From NCBI RefSeq assembly GCF_016862995.1, contig NZ_BOOA01000052.1, positions 1 through 63,719 on the forward strand: a DNA stretch of 63,719 nucleotides. The letters run 5' to 3'. The stretch comes from Acrocarpospora phusangensis (lineage in GTDB: Bacteria > Actinomycetota > Actinomycetes > Streptosporangiales > Streptosporangiaceae). The translations under genes and the position numbers were made by a program. Of the stretch, positions 1 to 8,520 are shown piece by piece (the stretch's first letter is position 1; each line of letters starts with the position of its first letter). The notes beneath the pieces were generated by a model that had not been told where the DNA came from, ran no database searches, and saw nothing but the letters and a program-made list of their open reading frames with translations.

Positions 1-202
1 GGGGGGTGAGCCCGACGTCGTCGATTCCGGCCGAGGCGTCGGTCATCACCGCCTCCGTGGTCAGCGGCACGATCTCCGACACCGCTCCCACGAAAGTCGT
101 CTTTCCAACCCCGAAGCCGCCCGCAACGACGATCTTCGTTGAGGTGAGGCCCCGGCCGGCGCCCGCGGCGCCTGCCCCGGGATCAAAGCCGTCGAAGTCC
201 AC
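1..202 (-). CDS. cvnD: Conservon GTPase (CvnD type), partial
   Basis: Only the first 67 codons are present; the C-terminal part lies beyond the window edge. The product is a small MglA/Rab-like GTPase that acts in a membrane-associated conservon signalling complex. A P-loop GGFGVGKT is visible at residues 28-35, followed by a switch region rich in Thr and Asp. The start is GTG at 202, which overlaps the end of the preceding DUF742 gene by 20 nt, exactly as in the second conservon at 7.7 kb. The N-terminus has a Gly/Ala-rich stretch of about 10 residues that its paralogue lacks. Confidence 0.9.
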   Translation of the reverse strand, partial: MDFDGFDPGAGAAGAGRGLTSTKIVVAGGFGVGKTTFVGAVSEIVPLTTEAVMTDASAGIDDVGLTP

Positions 203-554
203 TGAGCACCCTTTCCAACAAGCCCAAGTCCGGCTTACCCGCGTCCAGCTGCGGCTGGTGCACGTGCACCAGCCCCTCGGCCGCCATGTCGGCGATGACG
301 ATCCGGGCCACCCCGAGCGGCATCCTCAGCATCGCCGAGATCTCCGCCACCGAGCGCACCTGCCGGCACAGCGAACTGATCGCCTGACGCTCCGGGGTCA
401 ACGCCGAGAGGTCGATGTGCCCCGCCGTCGCCGAGGAGACCAGCGCCTCCATGGCGAGTTGCATCCGCGGCGCCGTCCGGCCACCGGTTACCGCGTACGG
501 CCGCACCAGCGAGCTGGTTTCCGCCGGGGGCTCGCCTGTCCAGCCGCCTGCCAC
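183..554 (-). CDS. cvnC: DUF742 protein of conservon 1 (CvnC type)
   Basis: A 123-residue DUF742 protein, the usual length for the family. It begins with the family hallmark LVRPYAVTGGR and has a winged-helix-like core with RSVAEISAMLRMPLGVARIVIADMA near residues 66-90, ending in LLERVLSGLRRL. In conservons this protein is thought to link the sensor and the GTPase; that role is family knowledge. The start is GTG at 554. It is the third gene of the operon cvnA-cvnB-cvnC-cvnD and its stop overlaps the GTPase start. Confidence 0.92.
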   Translation of the reverse strand: MAGGWTGEPPAETSSLVRPYAVTGGRTAPRMQLAMEALVSSATAGHIDLSALTPERQAISSLCRQVRSVAEISAMLRMPLGVARIVIADMAAEGLVHVHQPQLDAGKPDLGLLERVLSGLRRL

Positions 555-573
555 CGCGTCCTCCTAGTATCGA

Positions 574-996
574 TCAACGGGGATGCGAGGACTGGAGCTC
601 CGCCCGAACCGCCGGCGTGAGCACCTGACCCGCACGCTCGACCAGGAGCGTCATCTGGTAGGCCACCAGGCCCATGTCGCAATCGGCGGCCGCCAGGACG
701 GCCAGACACGAACCATCGCTGATCGACATGATCAGGAGCAGCCCGCGCTGCATCTCGACCACCGTCTGCGTGACCGGTCCACCCTCGAACACCCGGGACG
801 CGCCCTGCGTCAGGCTGATCAGACCGGCGGCCACCGCGGCCAGCTGGTCGGCCCGGTCCTTGGGGAATCCCTCGGAGAACGCCAAGGGCAACCCGTCGGC
901 CGAGACCACCACCGTGTGGGCCACACCTGGGACGTTGTTAACAAAATCTGTGATCAGCCAATTGACGCCGCGAGCGGCCTGGCTCATTTCCCTCAT
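574..996 (-). CDS. cvnB: Roadblock/LC7 domain protein of conservon 1 (CvnB type)
   Basis: A 140-residue Roadblock/LC7 protein, a likely regulatory partner or GTPase-activating-like subunit for the conservon GTPase. The sequence runs LITDFVNNVPGVAHTVVVSADGLPLA, then the [13 protein letters not shown] helix and a TQTVVEMQRGLLLIMSISDG strand pair, all typical of the longin-like fold. The ATG at 996 overlaps the sensor stop codon by 4 nt (ATGA), which supports this start and translational coupling; a second ATG lies 9 nt downstream. It is about 70 percent similar by eye to the second conservon copy at 8.1 kb. Confidence 0.92.
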   Translation of the reverse strand: MREMSQAARGVNWLITDFVNNVPGVAHTVVVSADGLPLAFSEGFPKDRADQLAAVAAGLISLTQGASRVFEGGPVTQTVVEMQRGLLLIMSISDGSCLAVLAAADCDMGLVAYQMTLLVERAGQVLTPAVRAELQSSHPR

Positions 997-3900
997 GCCT
1001 CATCCTTATCGCTCTCAGGACCGCTGTGGACGGCCCCCGGCCATCCTTGCTCCTCGCTGATGTCACCCCTGGCCACCGCACGGCCTTGGCGTACGCCCTG
1101 CTGGAAACTCGACAGGCGGTTACGCACCCGATCGGGGGAGACCCCGGGCATCGGGCCGGGCGGTGCGGCGGGAAGTGCGGCGGACGCGGGGGCGGCGGAG
1201 GCCGCCGCGACCGGCGAGGACGGCTTGGTCTCCGCGGAACCGGGGACCAAGTTGGCCTTGGGCACCCGTTTCGGCAGACCGGAAGAGGTCACCCCGCCCA
1301 GGGCGGGCTCGGCGGCGGCCTTCGCGGCCTGCCAGCCCGCGTCGGCCGGAGACGACCAGACCCTGCTTTCGGCCTGCCCGCCCTCGGCGTCGCCGTCGGG
1401 CTCCTCCGCGCTCGGCGTGGACCGGCGGAACCAGTCCGACTCCACCGCCGCGAAGATCGGCAGGAATTCGTCGATCTCCTCCAGCGGCGAACTGCGGACC
1501 ACCGGCAGCGGGCCGGTGTTGTCCACGTCCGGCTCGAACGGGCCGCGCGTCGGCCGGCCGGGCCAGCCGTTGGCCTGCTCGCCCGGCGCGCCGCCCGGCC
1601 AGGACGGGCCGCCCGGGGTGGACGGCTGTCCGGGCCAGGGCGTGCCGCCCGTGGTCGCGCCGTTGTCGAAGGATCGGGGGGAATTGAAGGACCCGGAGGC
1701 GAAGGCGCCGGAGTCGAACGGGTTCTGCCCTGTCGGACCGCCCGCGCGGAAGCCACCGGAGGTGCTGGGATCGAACGGGTTCTGGTTCGGCCCCGTGGCG
1801 TTGCCGAAGCCGCCGGAGGTGCTCGGGTCGAACGGGTTCGGGCCGGTCGTGTTGCCCGCGCCGAAGGCGCCCGACTCGAACGGGCTGCGCCCGCCCGGGT
1901 CGAACGGGTTGCGGTGCGGACCGGTGTCGAACGGATTCGCCGCCGGCGGTTCGAAGGGGCTGCGCGTACCGAACGGGTTGGTGTTGGGGCCGGTGTCGAA
2001 GGGACCGCGCTCCAGCGCCGGCTGGGAGCGGTCGAGACCGCCGCCCTGCTGGTTCCGGTCGAAGTTCTCGAAGCGGCCGCGGCGCCACGGTTCGGGCGCG
2101 CCCACGCCGGGGGCGTCCGCGCCGAAGACGGGCGGGCGGTTCATCGTCTCGAACGAGGTCGGGCTGGCCAGCGCGGGCTGCCCGTAGGCGGGCGCGGGCG
2201 GCTGGCCGTACTGGGACTGCGGGCCGCCGGGGAGCGCGGCCGGCTGCTGGGGCATGCCGGGGAACGCGGCGGGCTGGGAGAGCAGCGACTCGGGCAGCAG
2301 CACCATGGCGGTCAGGCCGCCCATGTCCTGCTGGCGCAACTGCACCCGGATGCCGTGGCGCAGCGCCAGGCGGCCGACCACGAACAGGCCCATGCGGCGG
2401 GACACCGACACGTCCACGACGGGCGGGTTGGCCAGCCGCCAGTTGGCGGCGGCGAGCTCCTCGCCGGTCATGCCGATGCCGACATCGCTGACGGAGATCA
2501 TCAGACCGCCGCCGTCGATCCGGCTGCTGGACACCGCGACCTTGGTCTCCCGCGGGGAGAAGGAGATCGCGTTCTCGACCAGCTCGGCGACCAGGTGCAC
2601 GACGTCGTTGACCGACTGGCCGAGGACCGCCACGCCCGGCTGGATCTGGATGTTGACCCGCTCGTAGTTCTCGACCTCCGACAGGGAGGCGCGGACCACG
2701 TCGACCACGGGGACCGGCTGGCCCCACCGGCGCGCGGGCTCCTGGCCGGCGAGGACCAGGAGGTTCTCACTGTTACGGCGCATGCGGGTGGCCAGGTGGT
2801 CCAGCTTGAACAGGTTGCCGAGCCGCTGCTCGTCCTGCTCGCCCTGCTCCAGGCCCTCGATGAGGGACAGCTGCCGTTCCACCAGCGTCTGCGTACGGCG
2901 GGACAGGTTGACGAACATCGAGTTGACGTTGCTTCGCAGCTTGGCCTCGTCGCCGGCCAGCCGGACCGCCTCGCGGTGGACCTCGTCGAAGGCCCGGGCC
3001 ACTTCCCCGATCTCGTCGCTGGTGGTGACCCCGATCGGGAACACCTCGGGGGCCTCCGCGGACTCGCCCGACTCGCGCAGCCGCTGGACGGTGTCCGGCA
3101 GCCGGGAACCGGCGATCTCCAGGGCCTCCCGGCGCAGGCGGCGCAGCGGGCGGGTCAGCGAACTCGCGACCAGGGCGGTGATGGCCAGGACCACGGCCAG
3201 CAGGACCAGGATCAGGACGCCGGAGATGATGGCGCTGCGCTGCTCGCTGTCCTGCAGGGTCTGGCTGTGCGCGACCACCTTCGCGCCGAGCGCCTTCTCG
3301 ACCTGGCGGAGCAGGTCGATGTTGGTGGAAAGGTTGGTGTCCCAGGTGGGCACGTCGTTGACCCGGAACGGGTCGAGGTCGCCGACCTGCTGCGTCTCGC
3401 GCACCTGGGCGAGCGCGAGGGCGCGCATCGAGTGCGAACGTTCGACCTGCGGTCCGCGCACCGTCTTCTTGTAGAGGGCGGCGATGTCCGGCGAGGCTTC
3501 CTTCTGGAAGATCACCAGGTCGGCGTCGTGGTTGCGGCCGGCGGTGAGGAAGTCGGACAGGTCGTCGTAGTCCAGCTTGCCCTTGGCGATGAGGGCGACG
3601 ATCAGGATGCCGCGGCTTCTGGACAGGTTCTCCTTGGCCCGGCTGAGCGCGCTCAGGGCGAGGCTGTCGCCGAACAGCTGCTCGTCGGCGCCGCTGCGGC
3701 CCAGGTCCTCGTGGAGCACGCTGATGTCGGCCATCATGCGGGTGTACATGCCGATGGCGCCTCGCGGCGGCACCTGGCTCTTGATCAGGCCCTCGCGATG
3801 GCTCTCCAGGCCCTGGAGCCAGCCGGTGATGCGCTTGGCCTGGTTGAGCACGCGTACGGGCTGGGACTCGTCCAGCGTCTGGAGCGCCTCGATCACCCGG

Positions 3901-4277
3901 CCGCGGAGGCCGTCGACCTTGCCCTGCTGGTTGAGCACCTGGTTCTTGCGGGCGTTCCGCCAGCCCTCGGCGCTGTACCAGGCCATCAGGTCGCGTTCTC
4001 TGGCCAGTTCGTGGTTGAGCTCGTCGAGCTGGACCACGAGTTCGGCGACCTGGGTGAGCCGCCGGTACTCGGCCGACGTGTTGATCGCCGCGGTGAGCTG
4101 CACACCGGCGAACAACACGCCGACCACCGTCGGCAGGAGGATCAGCGCGACCAGGCGGGAGCGCACCCGCCAGTTGCCCAGCCGCATAAACGCAGCGCGG
4201 GAGCCGGAGGAACCCGGAGCGCTCGACTCCGGTCCGTTCCTCGTCGCTCGGCCACCTCGCGGGTCGTGCGTTGTCAC
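993..4277 (-). CDS. cvnA: Nitrate/nitrite-sensor-like histidine kinase of conservon 1 (CvnA type)
   Basis: A 1094-residue membrane sensor. A first TM segment is near residues 42-62, followed by a NIT-type helical sensor region to about 345, a second TM near 350-375, HAMP, a dimerisation helix containing LFKLDHLATRMRRNSENLL and an HATPase domain (VAELVENAISFSPRE, SVSDVGIGM, MGLFVVGRLALRHGI). The last roughly 400 residues look disordered and contain repeated NPF(D) motifs, then three short blocks (FLPIFAAVESDWFRR, a GVTSSGLPKR block, and RLSSFQQGVRQGR) that are shared with the second sensor. The start is GTG at 4277. A classical phosphoacceptor site is uncertain, so signalling may not be by ordinary phosphotransfer. 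Confidence 0.9.
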   Translation of the reverse strand: MTTHDPRGGRATRNGPESSAPGSSGSRAAFMRLGNWRVRSRLVALILLPTVVGVLFAGVQLTAAINTSAEYRRLTQVAELVVQLDELNHELARERDLMAWYSAEGWRNARKNQVLNQQGKVDGLRGRVIEALQTLDESQPVRVLNQAKRITGWLQGLESHREGLIKSQVPPRGAIGMYTRMMADISVLHEDLGRSGADEQLFGDSLALSALSRAKENLSRSRGILIVALIAKGKLDYDDLSDFLTAGRNHDADLVIFQKEASPDIAALYKKTVRGPQVERSHSMRALALAQVRETQQVGDLDPFRVNDVPTWDTNLSTNIDLLRQVEKALGAKVVAHSQTLQDSEQRSAIISGVLILVLLAVVLAITALVASSLTRPLRRLRREALEIAGSRLPDTVQRLRESGESAEAPEVFPIGVTTSDEIGEVARAFDEVHREAVRLAGDEAKLRSNVNSMFVNLSRRTQTLVERQLSLIEGLEQGEQDEQRLGNLFKLDHLATRMRRNSENLLVLAGQEPARRWGQPVPVVDVVRASLSEVENYERVNIQIQPGVAVLGQSVNDVVHLVAELVENAISFSPRETKVAVSSSRIDGGGLMISVSDVGIGMTGEELAAANWRLANPPVVDVSVSRRMGLFVVGRLALRHGIRVQLRQQDMGGLTAMVLLPESLLSQPAAFPGMPQQPAALPGGPQSQYGQPPAPAYGQPALASPTSFETMNRPPVFGADAPGVGAPEPWRRGRFENFDRNQQGGGLDRSQPALERGPFDTGPNTNPFGTRSPFEPPAANPFDTGPHRNPFDPGGRSPFESGAFGAGNTTGPNPFDPSTSGGFGNATGPNQNPFDPSTSGGFRAGGPTGQNPFDSGAFASGSFNSPRSFDNGATTGGTPWPGQPSTPGGPSWPGGAPGEQANGWPGRPTRGPFEPDVDNTGPLPVVRSSPLEEIDEFLPIFAAVESDWFRRSTPSAEEPDGDAEGGQAESRVWSSPADAGWQAAKAAAEPALGGVTSSGLPKRVPKANLVPGSAETKPSSPVAAASAAPASAALPAAPPGPMPGVSPDRVRNRLSSFQQGVRQGRAVARGDISEEQGWPGAVHSGPESDKDEA

Positions 4278-4396
4278 TGGCTTCTAAACCTCTCGCCTGT
4301 CACGCGTGTGCCTTCTGTGGCATCAGAAATTGGAACACACCATTACCAGATCGGCGAATCACACATGATGCACCAATTCGGACGTACGGCATGTTA

Positions 4397-5677
4397 TTAC
4401 TTGGCGGCGACCTTCTCGATGACATCTGCGGCAACGCGCAGCCCGTCCCGGCGGCGGATCTCGGCCCCGGCCACGGCCAGTCGCTCGCGCAGCTCGGTGT
4501 CGCCGAGCAGCCGGTCGAGCGCCGCGTACAGTTCCTCGTCGGTGAACTTGTAGGTGTCCAGCCGGACGCCGTAGCCGGTCTCGTGCACCCGCTGGGCGTT
4601 GTCGTACTGGTCCCAGAACAGCGGCAGCACGATCATGGGCTTGCCGAAGTGCAGCGCCTCGGTGGTGGTGTTGTTGCCGCCGTGCGTGATGACCAGGTCC
4701 ACCAACGGGATGATCTTAGTCTGCGGGACGAACTCCGCACCCCACATGTTGGGTGCCAATTCGATCTCCTCGTGCAGCGGGCCCTTGGAGACGATGTACT
4801 TGTGCGGCGTACGGCCCAGCGCGTCGATCACCCGCCGCATCAGCTCCACGTCGGCGGAGCCGAGCGACCCGAGCGAGAAGTAGATCAGCGCCTCGTCCCC
4901 GCGCTCGAAGGGAAGCGTGAACGCCTCGTCGGTCTCGCGGACCGAGGAGTCCAGCCGCGTCCACGACGGGCCCAGCGGGCGCTCGGCGGTGTAGTCGATG
5001 ATCTCGGGGAAGACGTACAGGTTGGCGTCGCCCTCGTGGATGAAGTCCAGATCCGGCAGCGGCGGGGCGCCCTGCTCGACCACCCAGGTGTTGAAGGCGG
5101 TCCAGATCTCCCGGTGGGTGCGGTCGTACTCGGCGCGGAACTCGTCCCAGCCGGTGCCGTCCGCGGGCAGGCCGGAGAAGACCGGGGCCACGCCGTCGCC
5201 GCGTACCTCCAGCGGGTTGCAGGACATGATCCGGACGAACGGCACGCCCGCGGTCACCAGCGCCGGGAAGGCGATGACGTTGTCCTCGACGATGACGTCC
5301 GGCCTGACCCTGGCGATGATGTCCTTCAGCTGGGGCTCGCAGTACTTGGCGCCGTCGATCAGGGCGTCCCAGATCGGCTTGGTGACCGTCTCCAGCTGCA
5401 CCTGGGTGGACTTGCGGTACTCCGGCGCGGTGTCCCGGATGAAGTCCTTCCAGAACTGGCCGGCGTCCTGCTCCTCGGCGTCGGCGGCGGGCTCGGCCAG
5501 GTCGACCAGGTCCTCCTCGAAGCCGAGCGCGACCAGCTTGCCCTTCCAGGACGCCTCCGCGGCGAAGACCACCCGGTGCCCGCGGCGGCGCAGCACGTCG
5601 CCGATGCCGATGCAGTTGTTGGTCGGCCCGTAGGCGCTCTCCGGCATGAAGAGCACCGTCAGCGGCTGCTCAACCAT
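4397..5677 (-). CDS. MGT-family UDP-sugar glycosyltransferase (GT1)
   Basis: A 426-residue GT-B glycosyltransferase of the macrolide/flavonoid GT1 type that transfers a sugar from an NDP-sugar to a small hydrophobic acceptor. The N-terminal acceptor domain begins VLFMPESAYGPTNNCIGIGDVLRRRGHRV. The C-terminal donor site has LIYFSLGSLGS near residue 265 and the signature ITHGGNNTTTEALHFGKPMIVLPLFWDQYDNAQR near 340-373. I start it at ATG 5677, which follows a GGGAG ribosome site; the longer reading frame upstream would read through a strong hairpin. It lies 88 nt downstream of a binding-protein gene and its acceptor is unknown. It could inactivate or decorate an antibiotic-like molecule; that is inference. 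Confidence 0.85.
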   Translation of the reverse strand: MVEQPLTVLFMPESAYGPTNNCIGIGDVLRRRGHRVVFAAEASWKGKLVALGFEEDLVDLAEPAADAEEQDAGQFWKDFIRDTAPEYRKSTQVQLETVTKPIWDALIDGAKYCEPQLKDIIARVRPDVIVEDNVIAFPALVTAGVPFVRIMSCNPLEVRGDGVAPVFSGLPADGTGWDEFRAEYDRTHREIWTAFNTWVVEQGAPPLPDLDFIHEGDANLYVFPEIIDYTAERPLGPSWTRLDSSVRETDEAFTLPFERGDEALIYFSLGSLGSADVELMRRVIDALGRTPHKYIVSKGPLHEEIELAPNMWGAEFVPQTKIIPLVDLVITHGGNNTTTEALHFGKPMIVLPLFWDQYDNAQRVHETGYGVRLDTYKFTDEELYAALDRLLGDTELRERLAVAGAEIRRRDGLRVAADVIEKVAAK

Positions 5678-5721
5678 TTCGTCTGTCTCCCGATCAAGAA
5701 AATCAATGTCCGGCTGGGGAC

Positions 5722-5759
5722 GGTGCGGCGGCGGGCGCCGTGGCGCCCGCCGCCGCACC
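5722..5759 (-). terminator. Perfect 18-bp-arm hairpin between binding-protein and glycosyltransferase genes
   Basis: The left arm 5722-5739 and right arm 5742-5759 are perfect reverse complements (GGTGCGGCGGCGGGCGCC) around a 2-nt centre. It begins 7 nt after the stop of the binding-protein gene and has no U tract. It may end most transcripts, or protect the upstream mRNA, before the glycosyltransferase. Confidence 0.7.
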
Positions 5760-5765
5760 CACGCG

Positions 5766-6896
5766 TTACTGGGCCGCCTGGATCTCGGAGGACAGGCGGG
5801 TGTACTTCACCGAGTCCTGGCCGAGGTCGATGATCGACTCACCCTGCAGCAGCTCGGCCGGCGTCATGGTGAGCGCCGGGTAGGTCTTCATCAGCGAGGG
5901 GTCGACCTGGTCCATCGCGGCCTTGTTGGGGACCTTGTAGAGGATGTTCGCGGCCACCCAGCCGTGGACCTTCGGGTCGAGGATGTAGTTGATGAAGGCG
6001 TGCGCCGCCTCCTTGTTCTTGGAGGACTTCATGATGACCATGGTGTCCGCCCAGAGGTCGCTGCCCTCGGACGGGATCTTGAACTTGATCTTCGGGTCAT
6101 CCGTCGGGCACCAGCCGTCCCAGGCCACGGCCATGGCCGCCTGGCCGGCCTTCAGCTTGTCGCCGAAGGTGACGTCGTCGAAGGCGAGCATGGTCGACTT
6201 GGCCTTGAGGAGGAGGTCCTTGGCGGCGGCCAGGTCGGCGTCGGCGCTGGTGTTGATGGACTTCTTGAGCGCCTTCAGCGCGGGCAGCGCGAGCCAGCGC
6301 TCGGTGGTCATCATGAGGACCTTGCCGCGGGCCTTGCCCGTCGGAGCGAGGATGTCGTTCCAGCTGGTCGGCTCGGCGTCCACCATGTCGGTGCGGTAGC
6401 AGATGCCCGTGGTGCCCCAGGTGTAGGGCACCGAGAACGCGTTGCCCTTGTCGTAGGACAGGTTGGCGGCCTCGGGGTAGAGGTTGGCCAGGTTCGGGAT
6501 CAGCTCGGGGTGGAGGGGCTCGAGCAGACCGGCCTCGTTGAGGGCCTGCGCGTACTGACCGGAGACGAACACCAGGTCGAAGTTGGTGGCGCCCGCGGTG
6601 AGCTTGGCCATGATCTCTTCGTTGGTGGCGTGCGGGGCGATCTTCAGGTCGAACTTCAGGTTCTCCTTGACCCGCTGCGGCAGGTCCGGCGGGCTGTAGC
6701 CCTCCCAGATCGACATGGAGAGGCTCTGCTTGCTGAGATCGGCGTTGGGGTCGAGCTGAACCGTCGTGGCGCTCGGCGCCGCGGCCGCGGTGGAGTCAGG
6801 CGAGGTGCTCGATCCACCACACGCGGCCAGCGCGAGGACAAGTCCGGCAGCGGTGAAAGCAGCCGGAAGATGACGGGTGTACCGGATACGGGACAC
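5766..6896 (-). CDS. Extracellular solute-binding lipoprotein, spermidine/putrescine (PotD) type
   Basis: A 376-residue secreted binding lipoprotein. The N-terminus has a twin basic start (SRIRYTRHL), a hydrophobic core and the lipobox LALAACGG, so Cys is lipidated at about residue 25. The mature part resembles PotD/PotF proteins (SMSIWEGYSPPDLPQ, FDLVFVSGQYAQALNEAGLLEPL, VPYTWGTTGICYRTD, LYKVPNKAA). I chose the GTG at 6896 because AAGGAG lies 8 nt upstream and the signal peptide is then of normal length; the open frame extends to 6971. No permease or ATPase gene is adjacent, so it is an orphan here. The substrate may be a polyamine, but this is inference from the family. Confidence 0.85.
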   Translation of the reverse strand: MSRIRYTRHLPAAFTAAGLVLALAACGGSSTSPDSTAAAAPSATTVQLDPNADLSKQSLSMSIWEGYSPPDLPQRVKENLKFDLKIAPHATNEEIMAKLTAGATNFDLVFVSGQYAQALNEAGLLEPLHPELIPNLANLYPEAANLSYDKGNAFSVPYTWGTTGICYRTDMVDAEPTSWNDILAPTGKARGKVLMMTTERWLALPALKALKKSINTSADADLAAAKDLLLKAKSTMLAFDDVTFGDKLKAGQAAMAVAWDGWCPTDDPKIKFKIPSEGSDLWADTMVIMKSSKNKEAAHAFINYILDPKVHGWVAANILYKVPNKAAMDQVDPSLMKTYPALTMTPAELLQGESIIDLGQDSVKYTRLSSEIQAAQ

Positions 6897-7023
6897 GACC
6901 GCTACTCCTTCATAGGTGCGTAGATGCCTGCGAGCAGCAGACCAAAGAGGGAGTGTTGCAGCCCGTATCAAGATAGATCAAGACTTTTCGGGACATTGTT
7001 AGCTGGACGTTCACCATCTGATT

Positions 7024-7037
7024 TGAATCCGGATTCA
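7024..7037. promoter_or_regulatory. Perfect 14-bp palindrome upstream of the binding-protein gene
   Basis: TGAATCCGGATTCA is a perfect palindrome about 130 nt upstream of the lipoprotein start, in an AT-rich stretch (6950-7110) unlike the surrounding DNA, where the promoter must lie. It is a candidate operator; the regulator is not in this neighbourhood. Confidence 0.45.
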
Positions 7038-7118
7038 GTTCACATCTGGGTCCAGTTTGCAAACTCGGACAAATAGCCACAAATCACCATTTATCGATCT
7101 ATATCCAGGCAAAGCGAA

Positions 7119-7148
7119 GGGCCATGTGCCGGGTCCGGCACATGGCCC
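7119..7148 (-). terminator. Terminator-like hairpin after conservon 2
   Basis: Arms 7119-7132 and 7135-7148 pair perfectly (GGGCCATGTGCCGG and its complement) around a 2-nt centre, 18 nt past the end of the conservon 2 GTPase gene. On the minus strand it is followed by a weakly T-rich stretch. It is the likely end of the conservon 2 transcript. Confidence 0.7.
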
Positions 7149-7166
7149 GCGGCGACCCTGTTCCGC

Positions 7167-7751
7167 CTAGTACGGTCTCCCGTACGCCGACCGCACCGTC
7201 AGCACGTACTCCACCAGGGTGATCAGCGTCGACTTGACCGCCTCCCGGGAGCGCGCGTCGGTACGGATGACCGGAATGGTGGCGGCGAGCGACAGAGCCT
7301 CCCGCACCTCCTCCTCGGCGTGCAGGAACTGCCCGTCCCACCCGTTCATGGCCACCACGAAGGGCAGCTGCGCCTCTTCGAAGTAGTCGATGGCCGGGAA
7401 GCTGTCGGCCAGGCGGCGGCTGTCCACCAGCACCACCGCGCCGATGGCGCCCCGCACCAGGTCATCCCACATGAACCAGAAACGGTGCTGACCGGGCGTG
7501 CCGAACAGGTAGAGGATCAGATCCTGGTCGAGGGAGAGCCGGCCGAAGTCCATGGCCACCGTGGTGGTGGTCTTGTTCGGCGTCAGCCCGAGGTCGTCGA
7601 TGCCGGCACTGGCATCGGTCATCACCGCTTCGGTCGTCAGCGGAAGGATCTCCGAGACGGCACCGACGAAGGTCGTCTTGCCCACGCCGAACCCGCCCGC
7701 CACGACGATCTTCGTCGAGGTCAGGCCGCGACTAGAGCCTGCGAAGTCCAC
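7167..7751 (-). CDS. cvnD: Conservon GTPase (CvnD type)
   Basis: A complete 194-residue MglA/Rab-like small GTPase. The P-loop GGFGVGKT is at residues 19-26, the switch-2 region reads LYLFGTPGQHRFWFMWDDLVRGAIGAVVLVDSRRL, and the base-recognition loop reads FVVAMNGWDG in place of the common NKxD. The start is GTG at 7751 and overlaps the DUF742 gene by 20 nt. It is the last gene of conservon 2 and the terminal output component of that complex by analogy to Streptomyces conservons. It gives a full-length model for the truncated copy at the window start. Confidence 0.93.
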   Translation of the reverse strand: MDFAGSSRGLTSTKIVVAGGFGVGKTTFVGAVSEILPLTTEAVMTDASAGIDDLGLTPNKTTTTVAMDFGRLSLDQDLILYLFGTPGQHRFWFMWDDLVRGAIGAVVLVDSRRLADSFPAIDYFEEAQLPFVVAMNGWDGQFLHAEEEVREALSLAATIPVIRTDARSREAVKSTLITLVEYVLTVRSAYGRPY

Positions 7752-8094
7752 TGAGCACCCTTTCGAGCAAATTGTGGTCTGGTTGTCCCTGGTTGAGCTG
7801 CGGCATGTGCAGGCGGACCAGACCCTCGTCGGCCAGGTCGGCGATCAGCACCCGCGCCACGCCGAGGGGGACCCGGAGCAGCGCGGAGATCTCCGCGACC
7901 GAACGCACGGAACGGCAGAGCGTCATGATCGCTTCCTGCTCGGGGGAGAGCATCGAGTAGTCATCGCTCATGAACGTCACTGTGGAGACCAACGTCTCCA
8001 TCGCCAGATGGTAACGCGGTTCCGCACGTCCTCCGGTGACAGCGTAAGGACGGAAGAGCGGCTCGTCCTCGGTCCCGTCAGGCCCACGCATCAC
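7732..8094 (-). CDS. cvnC: DUF742 protein of conservon 2 (CvnC type)
   Basis: A 120-residue DUF742 protein with the family start LFRPYAVTGGR, the core RSVAEISALLRVPLGVARVLIADLA and the C-terminus LLERVLSGLRRL, identical at its end to the copy in conservon 1. The first codons are GTG (8094) and ATG (8091); either is possible, only 6 nt after the roadblock gene stop. It is a cytoplasmic adaptor between sensor and GTPase by family analogy. Confidence 0.92.
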   Translation of the reverse strand: MMRGPDGTEDEPLFRPYAVTGGRAEPRYHLAMETLVSTVTFMSDDYSMLSPEQEAIMTLCRSVRSVAEISALLRVPLGVARVLIADLADEGLVRLHMPQLNQGQPDHNLLERVLSGLRRL

Positions 8095-8100
8095 CGGACA

Positions 8101-8520
8101 TCACCGACGCGTGGTCTGCAACTCGGCGCGCAACGCCGGTGTGAGCGTCTGACCTGCGCGCTCGACCAGCAGCGTCATCTGGTACGCCACCAGCCCCATG
8201 TCGCAGTCGGGCGCCGCCAGCACGGTGAGACAGGAGCCGTCGCTGATGGCCATCACCAGCACCAGACCGCGCTGCATCTCCACCACGGTCTGGGTGACCG
8301 CGCCGCCCTCGAACACCCGGGAGGCTCCCGACGTCAGGCTGAGCAGCCCGGCGGCCACCGCGGCCAGCTGGTCGGCCCGGTCTGGCGGGAAGCCGTCCGA
8401 GTTCGCCAGGCGCAGGCCGTCTGCGGAGACCACCACGGCGTGCGCGACCCCGGGGGTGCTGCCCACGAACTCGGTGATCAGCCAGTCGAACTTGCGCGCC
8501 TCGGCGCTCAGCTCTGTCAC
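8101..8520 (-). CDS. cvnB: Roadblock/LC7 domain protein of conservon 2 (CvnB type)
   Basis: A 139-residue Roadblock/LC7 protein with the same block order as its paralogue: [67 protein letters not shown] and CDMGLVAYQMTLLVERAGQ. The GTG start at 8520 overlaps the sensor stop by 4 nt, which indicates translational coupling within the operon. Confidence 0.93.
   Translation of the reverse strand: MTELSAEARKFDWLITEFVGSTPGVAHAVVVSADGLRLANSDGFPPDRADQLAAVAAGLLSLTSGASRVFEGGAVTQTVVEMQRGLVLVMAISDGSCLTVLAAPDCDMGLVAYQMTLLVERAGQTLTPALRAELQTTRR

Noticed and set aside
1026-4553. Long plus-strand open frame of 1175 codons opposite the conservon 1 sensor
   Set aside because: It is antisense to a protein with clear domains; the product is low-complexity Arg/Gly/Ala/Asp sequence typical of the GC-rich complementary strand.
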